Positions 46,024-56,099 of a stretch of 64,000 nt of DNA are shown piece after piece (within the stretch, counting starts at the first letter, position 1; every line of letters starts with the position of its first letter). A model generated the notes under the pieces. That model was not told where the DNA came from. It was given only the letters and a program-made list of their open reading frames with translations, and ran no database searches. Source of the stretch: Cerasicoccus arenae (GTDB taxonomy: Bacteria; Verrucomicrobiota; Verrucomicrobiia; Opitutales; Cerasicoccaceae); assembly GCF_014651635.1 (NCBI RefSeq), contig NZ_BMXG01000005.1, positions 62,001 through 126,000 of the forward strand. Reading direction: 5' to 3'. The position numbers and the translations under genes are program-made.

Positions 46024-46629
46024 ATGGCTGAAACTCCAGACAACATCTACCACGTTTTCGACCGTATGCTCCCGCGAGCAGATCGTGAGGCGGCGCTTAA
46101 GCAGCGTTCGCATGTGTTTTGGTTGTTTGGGTTGAGCGGCTCGGGTAAGAGCACGCTGGCGCTGGCGCTGGAGCGGGAGCTGTTTAAAGCGGGGCGTTTT
46201 GCCCAAGTTCTCGATGGTGACAACATCCGCAGCGGGCTCAACCGCGACCTTGGCTTTTCCGACGCAGATCGCTCCGAGAACATCCGCCGCATTGCCGAAG
46301 TCGCGAAGCTATTTGCGCAGGCGGGTGTGGTCACGATTACGTCGTTTATTTGTCCGAAAGAGGAGCTCCGGGCGTTGGCGCGGGAAACCATTGGCGCGGA
46401 CGATTTTTCCGATATTTACGTGAAGGCCAGCTACGAACGCTGCCAGGAACGTGACCCCAAGGGACTTTATAAGAAAGTGCAGGCCGGCCAGGTAAAGCAG
46501 TTTACCGGCAAGGACAGCGGATTTGAAGAACCCACCGCGCCTGCACTGATCATCGACACCGAAAACGAAACCATTGAACAAAGCGTCCAAAGGCTGCTCG
46601 ACTATGTGCTGCCGCGCGTGGAAGCATAA
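46024..46629 (+). CDS. cysC: Adenylyl-sulfate kinase
   Basis: 201 residues. Phosphorylates APS to PAPS. Walker A GLSGSGKS is at residues 36-43; LDGDNIRSGLNRDLGFSDADRSENIRR and TSFICPKEEL are the hallmark APS-kinase segments. First gene of a rightward cysC-cysD-cysN unit; cysD starts 9 bases after its stop. Confidence 0.95.
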   Translation: MAETPDNIYHVFDRMLPRADREAALKQRSHVFWLFGLSGSGKSTLALALERELFKAGRFAQVLDGDNIRSGLNRDLGFSDADRSENIRRIAEVAKLFAQAGVVTITSFICPKEELRALARETIGADDFSDIYVKASYERCQERDPKGLYKKVQAGQVKQFTGKDSGFEEPTAPALIIDTENETIEQSVQRLLDYVLPRVEA

Positions 46630-46638
46630 ACCTTTCTC

Positions 46639-47559
46639 ATGGAAAACCACCACAGTTATCAGGTAAACCACCTCAAGCAACTTGAGTCCGAGGCGATCTA
46701 CATCTTGCGGGAGACCGCTGCGCAGTTTGAAAAGCCGGCGCTGCTCTTTTCGGGCGGTAAGGACTCAATCGTCATGGCATGGCTGGCACGCAAGGCCTTC
46801 TATCCGGCCAAGCTGCCTTTCCCGCTTGTTCACGTGGACACTGGCCATAATTTCCCCGAGACGATTACCTACCGCGATCAGTTTGTGGCGGACATTAAGG
46901 CGAACCTCATCGTTGGCTCCGTGCAGGAGTCCATTGACCAAGGCCGCGCTGTGGAAGAAAAGGGGGCCAAGGCTAGCCGCAACGCTCTGCAGACCGTGAC
47001 CCTGCTCGACACGATTGAGAAAAATGCCTACGATGCCTGCCTTGGTGGTGGTCGCCGAGACGAAGAAAAGGCTCGCGCCAAGGAGCGCTTTTTCTCGCAC
47101 CGAGATGAATTCGGTCAGTGGGACCCGAAAAATCAGCGACCCGAGCTTTGGAATATCTTCAACGGCCGTAAGCTACAGGGTGAGCACTTCCGTGTGTTCC
47201 CTCTCTCCAATTGGACCGAGATGGACGTATGGCAATACATTAAGGCGGAGAAAATTCCACTGCCTAATCTATACTTTGCCGATGAGCGTCCGGTCTTCAC
47301 GCGTGATGGCGTGACACTTGCGCAAACGGACTTCATTACGCTGCTGCCGGAAGAAGAAGCCAGCAAGCGTATGGAGATGGTCCGCTTCCGCACTATCGGC
47401 GACGCGACTTGCACGGGTGCCGTTCGCTCCAACGCGAGCACGATTGACGATATCATTGAGGAAGTCGCCGCCGCCCGCCAAACCGAACGCGGTGGCCGCT
47501 CCGACGACAAGCGCTCCGAAACCGCGATGGAAGACCGTAAGAAGCAGGGTTACTTCTAA
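46639..47559 (+). CDS. cysD: Sulfate adenylyltransferase subunit 2
   Basis: 306-residue ATP-pyrophosphatase-type subunit that makes APS from sulfate and ATP together with CysN. The PP-loop is LLFSGGKDSIVM; FPLVHVDTGHNFPETI and GGRRDEEKARAKERFFS are typical. Length is the usual one. Confidence 0.96.
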   Translation: MENHHSYQVNHLKQLESEAIYILRETAAQFEKPALLFSGGKDSIVMAWLARKAFYPAKLPFPLVHVDTGHNFPETITYRDQFVADIKANLIVGSVQESIDQGRAVEEKGAKASRNALQTVTLLDTIEKNAYDACLGGGRRDEEKARAKERFFSHRDEFGQWDPKNQRPELWNIFNGRKLQGEHFRVFPLSNWTEMDVWQYIKAEKIPLPNLYFADERPVFTRDGVTLAQTDFITLLPEEEASKRMEMVRFRTIGDATCTGAVRSNASTIDDIIEEVAAARQTERGGRSDDKRSETAMEDRKKQGYF

Positions 47560-47609
47560 GCCTGGGCTGCACGAACGACTTTTTTATTTAATTTCTATTT
47601 TTCAATTTC

Positions 47610-48884
47610 ATGAGTGAAGAACGCGGATACTTAGACATGGACTTGCTCCGTTTTACGACGGCGGGTTCGGTGGACGACGGCAAGAGCACGCTGATTGGTC
47701 GACTGCTTTACGACTCGAAGAACATTTTCGAAGATCAGATGGAGGCGATGGAGCTGAGCTCGAAGTCGCGCGGCGATGAGCACGTTAATTTGGCGCTGCT
47801 GACCGACGGTTTACGCGCCGAGCGCGAGCAGGGCATTACAATTGATGTGGCCTATCGCTATTTTGCCACGCCGAAGCGCAAGTTCATCATCGCGGACACG
47901 CCGGGGCATATCCAATACACGCGCAACATGGTGACGGGGGCCTCCACGGCCAACCTCGCCATTGTTCTGATTGATGCGCGCAAGGGCGTGATTGAGCAGA
48001 CTTGCCGACACGCGTTCATTGCGAGCCTGCTGCGCATTCAGCACGTCGTGATTTGCGTTAACAAGATGGACCTCGTCGACTGGAGCGAAGAAGTTTACGA
48101 GCGGATCATAGGCGACTTTAAGAAATTTGCCTCGCGCCTGGATAACGTCGTCGAAGTGACCTTTATTCCGATCAGTGCGCTCAAGGGCGACAACGTGGTC
48201 GATAAGTCCAAGAACATGGACTGGTACCAAGGCCCGACGCTCATGTATCATCTGGAGCATGTTTACGTGGGCCCGGACGCCAACCACATCGATGCGCGCT
48301 TCCCCGTACAGTGGGTGATCCGTCCAATGTCCAACGAGTGGCACGACTTCCGGGGCTATGCAGGCCGTGTGGCTGGTGGTGTTTTCAAGCCGGGTGACGA
48401 CGTCGTGGTACTGCCCAGCGGTTTTACGACCAAAATTAAAGCGATCCACACAATCGACGGCGAGATTCCCGAGGCATTTAACCCGCTGTCGTGCACGATC
48501 ACGCTGGAAGACGAGATCGACATTTCACGTGGTGACATGATCGCCAAGCCGAACAATCAGCCCAAGATTGATCAGGATATTGAGGCCATGGTTTGCTGGT
48601 TCTCCGACAAGAAAAAGCTGAAGGGCCGCGAGAAGTATATCATTCGCCACACCACCAAGGAAGCCAAAGTGATCGTGAAGGACATTCGCTACAAGGTGAA
48701 CATTAACACGCTGCACAAAATCGACGACGATCTGGAGCTATCGCTCAACGACATCGGCCGTATCTGCCTGCGCACGTCCTCTCCACTGTTCTATGATAGC
48801 TATTCGCGTAACCGCCAGACAGGCAGCTTTGTGCTCATCGACGAGTTTACCAACGAGACCGTTGCCGCAGGGATGATTCTGTAA
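47610..48884 (+). CDS. cysN: Sulfate adenylyltransferase subunit 1 (GTPase)
   Basis: 424-residue EF-Tu-like GTPase that drives APS synthesis. G1 GSVDDGKSTLIGRLLYD, G3 ADTPGHIQYTRNM, G4 VNKMDLV. Shorter than E. coli CysN (about 475) but with complete G and beta-barrel domains. No CysC domain is fused; the kinase is a separate gene upstream. Ends the unit, followed by a terminator. Reductase genes (cysH, cysJI) are not in the window. Confidence 0.95.
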   Translation: MSEERGYLDMDLLRFTTAGSVDDGKSTLIGRLLYDSKNIFEDQMEAMELSSKSRGDEHVNLALLTDGLRAEREQGITIDVAYRYFATPKRKFIIADTPGHIQYTRNMVTGASTANLAIVLIDARKGVIEQTCRHAFIASLLRIQHVVICVNKMDLVDWSEEVYERIIGDFKKFASRLDNVVEVTFIPISALKGDNVVDKSKNMDWYQGPTLMYHLEHVYVGPDANHIDARFPVQWVIRPMSNEWHDFRGYAGRVAGGVFKPGDDVVVLPSGFTTKIKAIHTIDGEIPEAFNPLSCTITLEDEIDISRGDMIAKPNNQPKIDQDIEAMVCWFSDKKKLKGREKYIIRHTTKEAKVIVKDIRYKVNINTLHKIDDDLELSLNDIGRICLRTSSPLFYDSYSRNRQTGSFVLIDEFTNETVAAGMIL

Positions 48885-48940
48885 GAGTGCTTGGCGCAAA
48901 TCTTTTCGGTTAGTATCAATTCCGGATTCTGACCAAGAGC

Positions 48941-48967
48941 GCTGCGCCAGATACTGGCGCAGCTTTT
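48941..48967 (+). terminator. Rho-independent terminator of cysCDN
   Basis: Perfect 10-bp stem GCTGCGCCAG/CTGGCGCAGC with a 3-base loop, followed by TTTT, 57 bases after the cysN stop. Confidence 0.85.
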
Positions 48968-49007
48968 GCATAGACTTGCTGGGCTGTCTGAATTTAGCTG
49001 ATAGCTG

Positions 49008-52000
49008 ATGGCAACCCCTTGGCAAATATCGGTGGACACTGGCGGAACGTTCACCGATCTTATTGGTGTGGATCCCAATGGCCGTGCTCAGCGCGCCAAG
49101 GTGCTGTCCAACGCCAGCTTGCGTGCGCTGGTAGCGGGTAAATCGGGTGGTGGCTGGCTAAAGCTGAATGCCAGTTGGGGCCTGCCGGATGGATTCTTTA
49201 AAGGCTTTTTGGCCACTTTTCCCGGAGGCGAATCGCTGAGCGTGCTTGACTACCGAGCGCGTGACAAGGCGATGCTGCTCGATATGCATGGCCGCCTGCC
49301 GCCGGGCTCGATGATCGAGCTATCAACTGGGGAAGAGGCCCCTATCCTCGGTGCCCGAGTGATGACGCGGACTCCGGGTGACCAGCCACTGCCGCCAATG
49401 AATCTCCGTCTTGGCACTACGCGCGGGACGAATGCACTCCTTGAGCGGAAGGGGACTAAGACGGTGCTTTTTGTCACTGAGGGATTTGGCGATTTATTGG
49501 CGATTGGGGATCAGCGACGTCCCGACCTCTTTGCGTTGAATATCGAGAAGCCGGTACCGCTCATCAGTCAGGCGATTGAGGTGACGGGCCGTCTCGATGC
49601 CGATGGCAAAGAAATTGTTTCCCTGAAGCTAGACCAAACGTTGTGGGACCAAGTGAATGCTGTGCGCGCATCTGGTTGTAAAGCCGCCGCTGTCGCGCTG
49701 TTGCATAGCTACCGTAATCCAGTACATGAGCAGGCTCTGGCGCAGTTTTTGGCCGAAGCTGGTTTTAAGGTAGTGACGCTTTCATCTCAGATCGCGCCGT
49801 TTATTAAGCTGCTCCCCCGTGCGCAAACCGCCGTTGTCGACGCCTATCTCAGCCCGGTTATGAACACCTATCTGAATCAGGTGCAATGTGCTTTGGGTAG
49901 TGGCCGGCTCCGTGTGATGACCAGCGCGGGTGGCCTCGTGGCGCGCGAAAGTTTTCGCGCGAAGGATGCTCTATTGAGTGGGCCAGCGGGCGGCGTGGTT
50001 GGTGCTGTTGCTAGTGGCCAGCAAGCGGGCTATCCCCGTGTCATCGCTTTTGATATGGGCGGTACGAGCACCGACGTTTCCCGCAGCGAAGGTGATTTTG
50101 ATTATCGCTCCTCGCATCGCGTGGGTGACGCATCCATTCTCGCACCCGCCTTGAAAATTGAAACCGTGGCCGCAGGCGGAGGTTCGATTTGTGGCTGGGA
50201 CGGGCGCAAGCTTTTCGTCGGGCCGGACAGTGCGGGCGCACATCCAGGGCCAGCTTGCTACGGAGCTGGTGGCCCGTTGACGGTGACGGACGTGAACTTA
50301 CTGCTTGGCCGAGTGTTGCCTGAAGCCTTTAGCATCCCAGTATATCCTGATCATGCGTCTAAGGCGGCGGATGCCATTGCGTGTCAAGCGGACATCCCCC
50401 AGGCAGAGTTGTTAACCGGTTTTCTGCGCATAGCCAACGAACGTATGGCGGCCGCGATCGAAACGATTTCTGTGCGAGAGGGTTACGACCCACGCGAGTA
50501 TGCGCTGGTGGCTTTTGGTGGTGCTGGTGGTCTGCATGCTTGTGCCATTGCGGACGAACTCGGAATGGATACCGTGCTCTTTCCGCCGCACGCGGGCATC
50601 CTTAGTGCGTATGGTATCCAGCAGGCGAGGGTGGAGCGTATCGGCGAACGTCAGGTGATGCGACCACTGGTGGAAGTTCAACTTACACTAGGCTCACAGT
50701 TAAAAGAGTTGGCCGCTGAATTGCGTTGCGAGATGCAAGCTGAAGGATTGGCTGAAGCGGATTTAGAAGTTCGGCAGCAGCGTGTGACTTTGCGATTGGA
50801 TGGGCAAGAGTCCACCTTGACGATTGACTACGCGATGTACCTTGCAGCGGCTTTTCAGCGCGAATACGAACAGGTGTTCGGTTATTTCCCACAAGGCCGA
50901 AGTATCGAAGTCGTTGCATTACAAGTGGTGATTTCGACTGCTGACGTTGTCTTGCCGGATGAAGTTTTCTCGAAGACACCCGCTGAGTTGTCACTGCGTG
51001 GGCAGGTACGTGAGGGCTTTGCCGAGATGGCGATCTTATCACGAGATGAACTGCCAACAGGGGCCTCGTTGGACGGCCCAGCCATTATTTACGATGAGAC
51101 TTGCACCTTGTTCATCGAAGCACAGTGGCGTGCGGTTATCGGCTCAAACAGGACACTTCGCATGGAACGAAAGTCACCCGCCGTGCGTGGTGCTGCAGTG
51201 GCGGAGGCCGTGGCTCGCGAACTCTTCACCAACCGCTTCCGTCAAGTGGTCGATGAGATGGGGGTGCAGCTTGAGCGTACTGCGGTTTCGACCAACGTGA
51301 AGGAGCGTCTCGACTTCTCTTGTGCATTGCTTGATGGTCAGGGGCGACTGGTTGCCAATGCTCCGCATATCCCGGTCCACCTCGGCGCGCTTGGGCTTTG
51401 CGTGCGCACAATTGCGCAGCAGATAAGTCTGTCTTCTGGGGATGTAATCGTGACGAACCATCCGGGCTATGGTGGGTCGCATTTACCCGACGTCACGGTG
51501 ATCACGCCGGTATTTTACAAAGGACGGCTCATAGCCTACGTGGCTAATCGCGCACATCATGCTGAGCTGGGGGGGATACGTCCGGGTTCCATGCCGCCGA
51601 ATGCAACTTGCTTGGCTGAAGAAGGTGTGGTGATTCCTCCCATGTATCTTTTCCGCGCTGGCGAGAGCCAGATGAATGGACTTGAAGCCTTGCTGCGCAA
51701 CGCTCCGTATCCTTCGCGAGCTGTAGAAGACAACATTGCAGATCTTAATGCGCAGGTTGCGGCGAATCGACGTGGCGAAAAGCAGGTATTGGCTTTGGCG
51801 AAAACGTATGGTGCCGATGCGATTGAACATTATATGCAGTCGTTGTTGGATTTTTCGACGGAAGCACTACGTTCTGCGTTATCCGCGCTTCCGGCTGTAT
51901 CGCGAAAGGCGGTATCTGTGCTGGACGATGGCCAGGAAATTCATGTTTCGCTGGAGGCTCAGGAAGGAGCATTAATCATTGATTTCGCGCAAACGTCGAA

Positions 52001-52730
52001 ATCGCATCCAGGTAATCTCAACGCCACACCTGCGATCGTCTCAAGTGCGCTGATCTATGTGCTGCGACTGCTCGTAAGCGAAGACATTCCGCTCAACGAA
52101 GGGTTACTGGTACCAGTGAGCGTTAAGCTGCCGCGCTGCTTTTTGAACCCTGAATTTCCGGATGATCCACGTGAAGCGCCGGCGGTGGTTGGTGGTAATG
52201 TGGAGACGAGTCAACGCGTGGTTGAGTGCTGTTTGCGCGCGTTGGGTATTGTGGCGGATAGCCAAGGCACGATGAATAATTTCATCTTCGGCAACGATAC
52301 ATTGAGCTACTACGAAACGATTGGGGGGGGGGCAGGTGCGAGCAACGGGTATGAGGGCGCTTCGGGCGTGCACACGCACATGACAAACACTGCGATTACT
52401 GATCCAGAAATTTTGGAGCGTCGTTATCCGTTGCGCTTGTGGCGTTTTGCATTGCGAGTAGGTTCGGGCGGTTGTGGGCGCTGGCGTGGGGGCGATGGAC
52501 TTGTGCGCGAAGTGGAGTTTTTAACTCCAGTTTCGGTTTCTTTATTAACGCAGCATCGTGCTCGCGGTCCGCGTGGTCGACAGGGAGGGGGGGATGGTGC
52601 ACCAGGTCGGCAAGTCCGCATGCGGTTAGATGGCCATCAGGATATCTTGTCGGCAAGTGTGGACTATGAAGCACAGGTGGGGGAGCGTTTATGCATCGAG
52701 ACACCGGGGGGGGGAGGCTTTGGCGCATGA
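49008..52730 (+). CDS. Fused hydantoinase A/B-type 5-oxoprolinase
   Basis: 1240 residues, joining an ATP-binding HyuA-type half and a HyuB-type half, as in ATP-dependent 5-oxoprolinases (5-oxo-L-proline to glutamate). Hyu[47 protein letters not shown], and [17 protein letters not shown]. HyuB from about residue 730: [58 protein letters not shown] and [22 protein letters not shown]. Two G tracts (52323-52332 and 52706-52714) encode glycine runs near the C-terminus. The stop TGA overlaps the next gene's ATG. Hydantoin or acetone-carboxylase-like substrates remain possible. Confidence 0.85.
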   Translation: MATPWQISVDTGGTFTDLIGVDPNGRAQRAKVLSNASLRALVAGKSGGGWLKLNASWGLPDGFFKGFLATFPGGESLSVLDYRARDKAMLLDMHGRLPPGSMIELSTGEEAPILGARVMTRTPGDQPLPPMNLRLGTTRGTNALLERKGTKTVLFVTEGFGDLLAIGDQRRPDLFALNIEKPVPLISQAIEVTGRLDADGKEIVSLKLDQTLWDQVNAVRASGCKAAAVALLHSYRNPVHEQALAQFLAEAGFKVVTLSSQIAPFIKLLPRAQTAVVDAYLSPVMNTYLNQVQCALGSGRLRVMTSAGGLVARESFRAKDALLSGPAGGVVGAVASGQQAGYPRVIAFDMGGTSTDVSRSEGDFDYRSSHRVGDASILAPALKIETVAAGGGSICGWDGRKLFVGPDSAGAHPGPACYGAGGPLTVTDVNLLLGRVLPEAFSIPVYPDHASKAADAIACQADIPQAELLTGFLRIANERMAAAIETISVREGYDPREYALVAFGGAGGLHACAIADELGMDTVLFPPHAGILSAYGIQQARVERIGERQVMRPLVEVQLTLGSQLKELAAELRCEMQAEGLAEADLEVRQQRVTLRLDGQESTLTIDYAMYLAAAFQREYEQVFGYFPQGRSIEVVALQVVISTADVVLPDEVFSKTPAELSLRGQVREGFAEMAILSRDELPTGASLDGPAIIYDETCTLFIEAQWRAVIGSNRTLRMERKSPAVRGAAVAEAVARELFTNRFRQVVDEMGVQLERTAVSTNVKERLDFSCALLDGQGRLVANAPHIPVHLGALGLCVRTIAQQISLSSGDVIVTNHPGYGGSHLPDVTVITPVFYKGRLIAYVANRAHHAELGGIRPGSMPPNATCLAEEGVVIPPMYLFRAGESQMNGLEALLRNAPYPSRAVEDNIADLNAQVAANRRGEKQVLALAKTYGADAIEHYMQSLLDFSTEALRSALSALPAVSRKAVSVLDDGQEIHVSLEAQEGALIIDFAQTSKSHPGNLNATPAIVSSALIYVLRLLVSEDIPLNEGLLVPVSVKLPRCFLNPEFPDDPREAPAVVGGNVETSQRVVECCLRALGIVADSQGTMNNFIFGNDTLSYYETIGGGAGASNGYEGASGVHTHMTNTAITDPEILERRYPLRLWRFALRVGSGGCGRWRGGDGLVREVEFLTPVSVSLLTQHRARGPRGRQGGGDGAPGRQVRMRLDGHQDILSASVDYEAQVGERLCIETPGGGGFGA
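52323..52332. repeat. G10 tract inside the 5-oxoprolinase gene
   Basis: Encodes the glycines of [11 protein letters not shown], an active-site-like loop region of HyuB. Length change would shift the frame about 130 residues before the end. Confidence 0.9.
52706..52714. repeat. G9 tract at the end of the 5-oxoprolinase gene
   Basis: Encodes the terminal TPGGGGFG. Length change would alter the last few residues and the ATGA overlap with the following deacetylase-family gene. Confidence 0.9.
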
Positions 52731-53674
52731 TTCCGACAGCTATCATTTCTCATCCGGACTGTGCGTTGCACGATACTGGTAGTTATCACCCGGAGCGTGC
52801 TGAGCGCACGCAAGTAGTGGTTGATGCATTACAACGCTTTTTTACCGGGAACGAATTGCTTTGGCTTGAAGCTGAGCCAGCGGCATTGAAATGGATTGAA
52901 ACCGTGCATGACGCGGCTTACGTGCGGCAAGTCGAGGAAGTATGCTTGCGGGGAGAATCGGTGCTGGATCGCGGGGATACGCAGGTTTGCGAGGATTCCT
53001 TTGCGGTTGCTCGTTTGGCTGTTGGTGCTGGGTTGATGGCGGTTGACGTAGTGATGCAGGGTAGGGCAAAGAACGCCTTCAGCGTTATGCGTCCACCGGG
53101 ACACCACGCAGAACGAGCGGAAGCGATGGGTTTTTGTTTGTTTAATAACATAGCGATTGCTGCGCGATATGCACAACAGCGGTACGGCTTGTCTCGAGTC
53201 GCAATCATCGACATTGATGTGCATCATGGAAACGGTACTCAATCCGCGTTTTATCGTGATCCTACAGTGTTCTTTGTGAGTTTTCACCAATACCCGTTTT
53301 ATCCGGGGACAGGTATGAAACGAGAGATCGGAGATGGGCCAGGCGAAGGCTTTACGCTGAACATCCCTTTAGTGGCAGGCGCATCTTACGCTGAGTACTT
53401 AAGCGACTGGCAGACGCAGGTGTTACCTGCTTTACAGCGCTTCTCGCCCGAGCTCATCCTTTTATCGACGGGCTTCGATGCGCACGTAGATGACCCTCTG
53501 GCCAATCTTAATTTGAATGATGCGGACTACCACGAGCTTACTCGCCTGATCAATGACTTTGCTTTGCAAAGTTGCGATGGTCGGTTGGTCTCGATAATGG
53601 AAGGTGGCTATAGCTTGGATGCATTGGCACGCGCTTCGATTTGTCATGTGCGTGCGCTTTGTAATGGAAAGTAA
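52727..53674 (+). CDS. Histone-deacetylase-family (class II-like) amidohydrolase
   Basis: 315 residues of the arginase/deacetylase fold. Active-site elements: MRPPGHHAERAEAMGFCLFNNIAIAA (double His), IIDIDVHHGNGTQSAF with the Asp/His zinc ligands, STGFDAHVDDPLANLNL with the second Asp, and MEGGYSLDAL. Such enzymes deacetylate lysine, polyamines or small amides. ATG at 52727 overlaps the 5-oxoprolinase stop (ATGA), so the two are translationally coupled; a frame opening at 52691 would start inside that gene. The next gene (54120) codes for a lysine-rich histone-like protein, but a functional link is unproven. Confidence 0.88.
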   Translation: MIPTAIISHPDCALHDTGSYHPERAERTQVVVDALQRFFTGNELLWLEAEPAALKWIETVHDAAYVRQVEEVCLRGESVLDRGDTQVCEDSFAVARLAVGAGLMAVDVVMQGRAKNAFSVMRPPGHHAERAEAMGFCLFNNIAIAARYAQQRYGLSRVAIIDIDVHHGNGTQSAFYRDPTVFFVSFHQYPFYPGTGMKREIGDGPGEGFTLNIPLVAGASYAEYLSDWQTQVLPALQRFSPELILLSTGFDAHVDDPLANLNLNDADYHELTRLINDFALQSCDGRLVSIMEGGYSLDALARASICHVRALCNGK

Positions 53675-54119
53675 ATAGGTGTTTTTAGAGCTGACTTTGC
53701 AGAGCAAAGTGAAACTCATATGATGGTTTAGTAACTTTATGGTTGATATTTACTCACCAGATTGCTAACTAGCATGTTTAGCAGAGGGTATGATACTCTC
53801 TCAAGTATTCTAAAGTGATCCCCATCCGCTTCCAGAGCGCACCCCGAAAAAGGGTTTTAGGATTATGCAGTCAGCATAGTCTAGAGGGAGTCGCCGCCCA
53901 AAAAAATCATGCGTGGGTTATGAATGCAAAGACTAACACTCTTTCGGCCGCAGGTGATTTATGGAAGACGGTGAGTGAAATTTCTCTCGAGCTGACGACG
54001 TGTTTCATGACGTTGCGTCAGTTCCTTGTTTTATCTCTCCAGCCAGTGAGCGTGAGTCGTAATAAGACGCGCTTGTTGGAAGGGGAGGCGCTACAAACCA
54101 GATAAGGACTAACCCAATC
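53675..54119. other. 445-base intergenic region before the histone-like gene
   Basis: Contains a perfect 7-bp hairpin ACTTTGC/GCAAAGT with a 3-base loop just after the deacetylase stop (53694-53710), without a T run, and an imperfect inverted repeat centred near 53871. A 96-codon frame (53815-54105) begins with GTG, has no domain and lacks a ribosome-binding site; I do not annotate it. AAGGA at about 54104-54108 could serve the next gene. Confidence 0.55.
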
Positions 54120-54575
54120 ATGGCTACGAAAAAAGCAGCAACGAAGAAGGCGGTCAAAAAGACCACCAAGAAAGCGGCCAAGAAGGCCATTAAAAAACCA
54201 GTCGCCAAGAAAGCGGCTGTTAAAAAAACCGTAAGAAAGGCTCCGGTCAAAAAGGCTTCTGTGAAGAAAGCTCCGGTGAAGAAGAAAGCGGTTAAAAAGG
54301 TCGTCAAGAAAGCGGTGAAAAAAGCTGCGAAAAAGGTGACCAAGAAAAAGGCAGCTCCTAAGGCAGCCAAAAAAGCGGTAAAAAAGGCGGCTAAGAAAGC
54401 TCCGGTTAAAAAGGTTGCCAAGAAAGCGGTGAAAAAAGCCGCGAAGAAGGTGACCAAGAAAGCCACGAAGAAGGTGGCAAAGAAAGCTATCAAGAAAGTG
54501 GCGAAGAAAAGCGTGAAAAAAGCCCCTGTGAAAAAGGCTCCGACCAAAAAGGCGAAGTCTAAGAAAAAGAAGTAA
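54120..54575 (+). CDS. Histone H1-like, lysine/alanine-rich DNA-binding protein
   Basis: 151 residues made almost wholly of Lys, Ala, Val and Thr in KKAAKK, KKAVKK and KAPVKK steps, like the C-terminal tail of eukaryotic H1 and bacterial Hc1/Hc2 and AlgP-type proteins. Extremely basic, no acidic residue seen; expected to bind DNA and be disordered. The gene contains direct DNA repeats (for example at 54306 and 54420, about 40 bases), so its length may vary between strains. Long frames on the opposite strand are by-products of its A-rich codons. Confidence 0.9.
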   Translation: MATKKAATKKAVKKTTKKAAKKAIKKPVAKKAAVKKTVRKAPVKKASVKKAPVKKKAVKKVVKKAVKKAAKKVTKKKAAPKAAKKAVKKAAKKAPVKKVAKKAVKKAAKKVTKKATKKVAKKAIKKVAKKSVKKAPVKKAPTKKAKSKKKK

Positions 54576-54702
54576 ATTCCCCAACGCGTAGCCGCGCGCT
54601 TAATCCTTTCGCGTCCGGTCACTTTGGCCGGGCGTTGAAAAGGGTTGCTTTGCGTAGCGGGATGCTGACACTCCGATGCCTAAAAACTTATCGGAATATT
54701 TC

Positions 54703-55893
54703 ATGTCAGCATCACAGACAATCTTATCTCCCTGGGCACGTAACATCTCTCCGTCTCCAACCCTTGCGGTGGACGCCAAAGCCAAGGCTCTCAAAGCCGA
54801 GGGTAAGGACGTTTGCGGGTTTGGTGCGGGTGAGCCCGACTTTGACACGCCGGAATTTATCAAGGAGGCATGCCATGAAGCATTGCGCCGCGGTGAAACC
54901 AAGTATGCGCCAGCAGCTGGCATTCCCAAGCTGCGTTCTGCGTTGGCGGAAAAATATGTCCGGGACAATGGTATTGCTGGTGTTACCGCAGAGCAGGTAG
55001 TTGTTAGTCCGGGTGGTAAATTTTCTTGTTACCTGGCGATTTTGGCCGTTTGCGGACCAGGTGATGAAGTTATCATCCCGGCTCCATATTGGGTGAGTTA
55101 TCCCGAAATGGTAAAATTGGCGGGCGCGACACCCAAATTCATCTTTGCTGGGGACGATCAAGGCTTTAAGATTACACCTGAGCAACTAAAGAAAGCCATA
55201 ACTTCTAAGACTCGACTGGTCGTGCTTAACAGTCCGTCGAATCCAACAGGTGCAGTCTATACTAAAGCTGAGATCGAAGCCATCATGGCGGTCGCGGTTG
55301 AGGCCGATATATATGTGATGTCGGATGAGATCTATGAGCATTTGCTCTATGATGGTGTAGAGTTTGTTTCACCCGCAAGCCTGAGTGCCGAAGCTGCCGC
55401 TATTACTATTACGGTGGCAGGGTTTTCCAAAACGTTTTCGATGACTGGCTGGCGTCTTGGAACGCTGATGGCTCCTAAGCCGATTGCCAAAGCGGTTGCC
55501 GACCTACAGAGCCAGACTTCATCTAATGCGACAACATTTGCTCAATGGGGAGCGCTTGCTGCAATGGAGAAGCCGGACGAGGCGAAGCGTGCTGTTGCAG
55601 CGATGCTGGAGGTGTTTGACCGTCGCCGTCTAAAGTTGCTTGATGGCTTGAACGCGATTGAAGGTATTCAATGCGACCGAGCACAAGGGGCATTTTATTT
55701 ATTCCCTAACATTTCCTCCTTTGGGCAGAACTCCACGGACTTTTCGTCGAAGTTACTTGAGGATGAGCTGGTTGCCGTTGTGCCTGGCGTTGCTTTTGGG
55801 GCAGATGATTACGTTCGATTGTCCTATGCGACGTCAGATACGATCATTGAGAAGGGGTTGGAGCGTCTGACGCGTTTTTGTCGGGCGCTTTAG
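54703..55893 (+). CDS. Class I/II pyridoxal-phosphate aminotransferase (aspartate type)
   Basis: 396 residues, fold type [61 protein letters not shown] and the Schiff-base Lys in [16 protein letters not shown] identify the aspartate/prephenate aminotransferase branch (AspC of the thermophile/Rhizobium type). ATG at 54703 has GGA 8 bases upstream and is preferred over the ATG at 54676. A strong terminator follows. Confidence 0.93.
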   Translation: MSASQTILSPWARNISPSPTLAVDAKAKALKAEGKDVCGFGAGEPDFDTPEFIKEACHEALRRGETKYAPAAGIPKLRSALAEKYVRDNGIAGVTAEQVVVSPGGKFSCYLAILAVCGPGDEVIIPAPYWVSYPEMVKLAGATPKFIFAGDDQGFKITPEQLKKAITSKTRLVVLNSPSNPTGAVYTKAEIEAIMAVAVEADIYVMSDEIYEHLLYDGVEFVSPASLSAEAAAITITVAGFSKTFSMTGWRLGTLMAPKPIAKAVADLQSQTSSNATTFAQWGALAAMEKPDEAKRAVAAMLEVFDRRRLKLLDGLNAIEGIQCDRAQGAFYLFPNISSFGQNSTDFSSKLLEDELVAVVPGVAFGADDYVRLSYATSDTIIEKGLERLTRFCRAL

Positions 55894-56004
55894 TGTCGCT
55901 TCATCTCTTTAGTAATCGACAATTGGAATGAGATCCAGCGACTAAAGGATTTTCCTAAGTCTCTGGGGGGTGATTATTGACTGCCCTGAAAGCCTTTTTG
56001 CTAA

Positions 56005-56038
56005 ATGCCCTGACGCTATTTACGTCAGGGCATTTTTT
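56005..56038 (+). terminator. Rho-independent terminator after the aminotransferase gene
   Basis: Perfect 11-bp stem ATGCCCTGACG/CGTCAGGGCAT with a 7-base loop, then TTTTTT. It is about 110 bases after the stop; an earlier weaker gap has no other gene. Confidence 0.93.
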
Positions 56039-56099
56039 CAGTTTTTGAGTGCCCTAGCTGGAAGGATTGCTTTCTCGAGTAGTGAGTGTCATCGGAGGG

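Noticed and set aside
53815-54105. 96-codon frame before the histone-like gene
   Set aside because: GTG start, no ribosome-binding site and no domain; composition looks non-coding.
54005-54622. 205- and 188-codon Phe/Leu-rich frames on the minus strand
   Set aside because: They mirror the AAG/AAA/GCG codons of the histone-like gene; the repeated TTCTT composition makes stop codons rare by chance.
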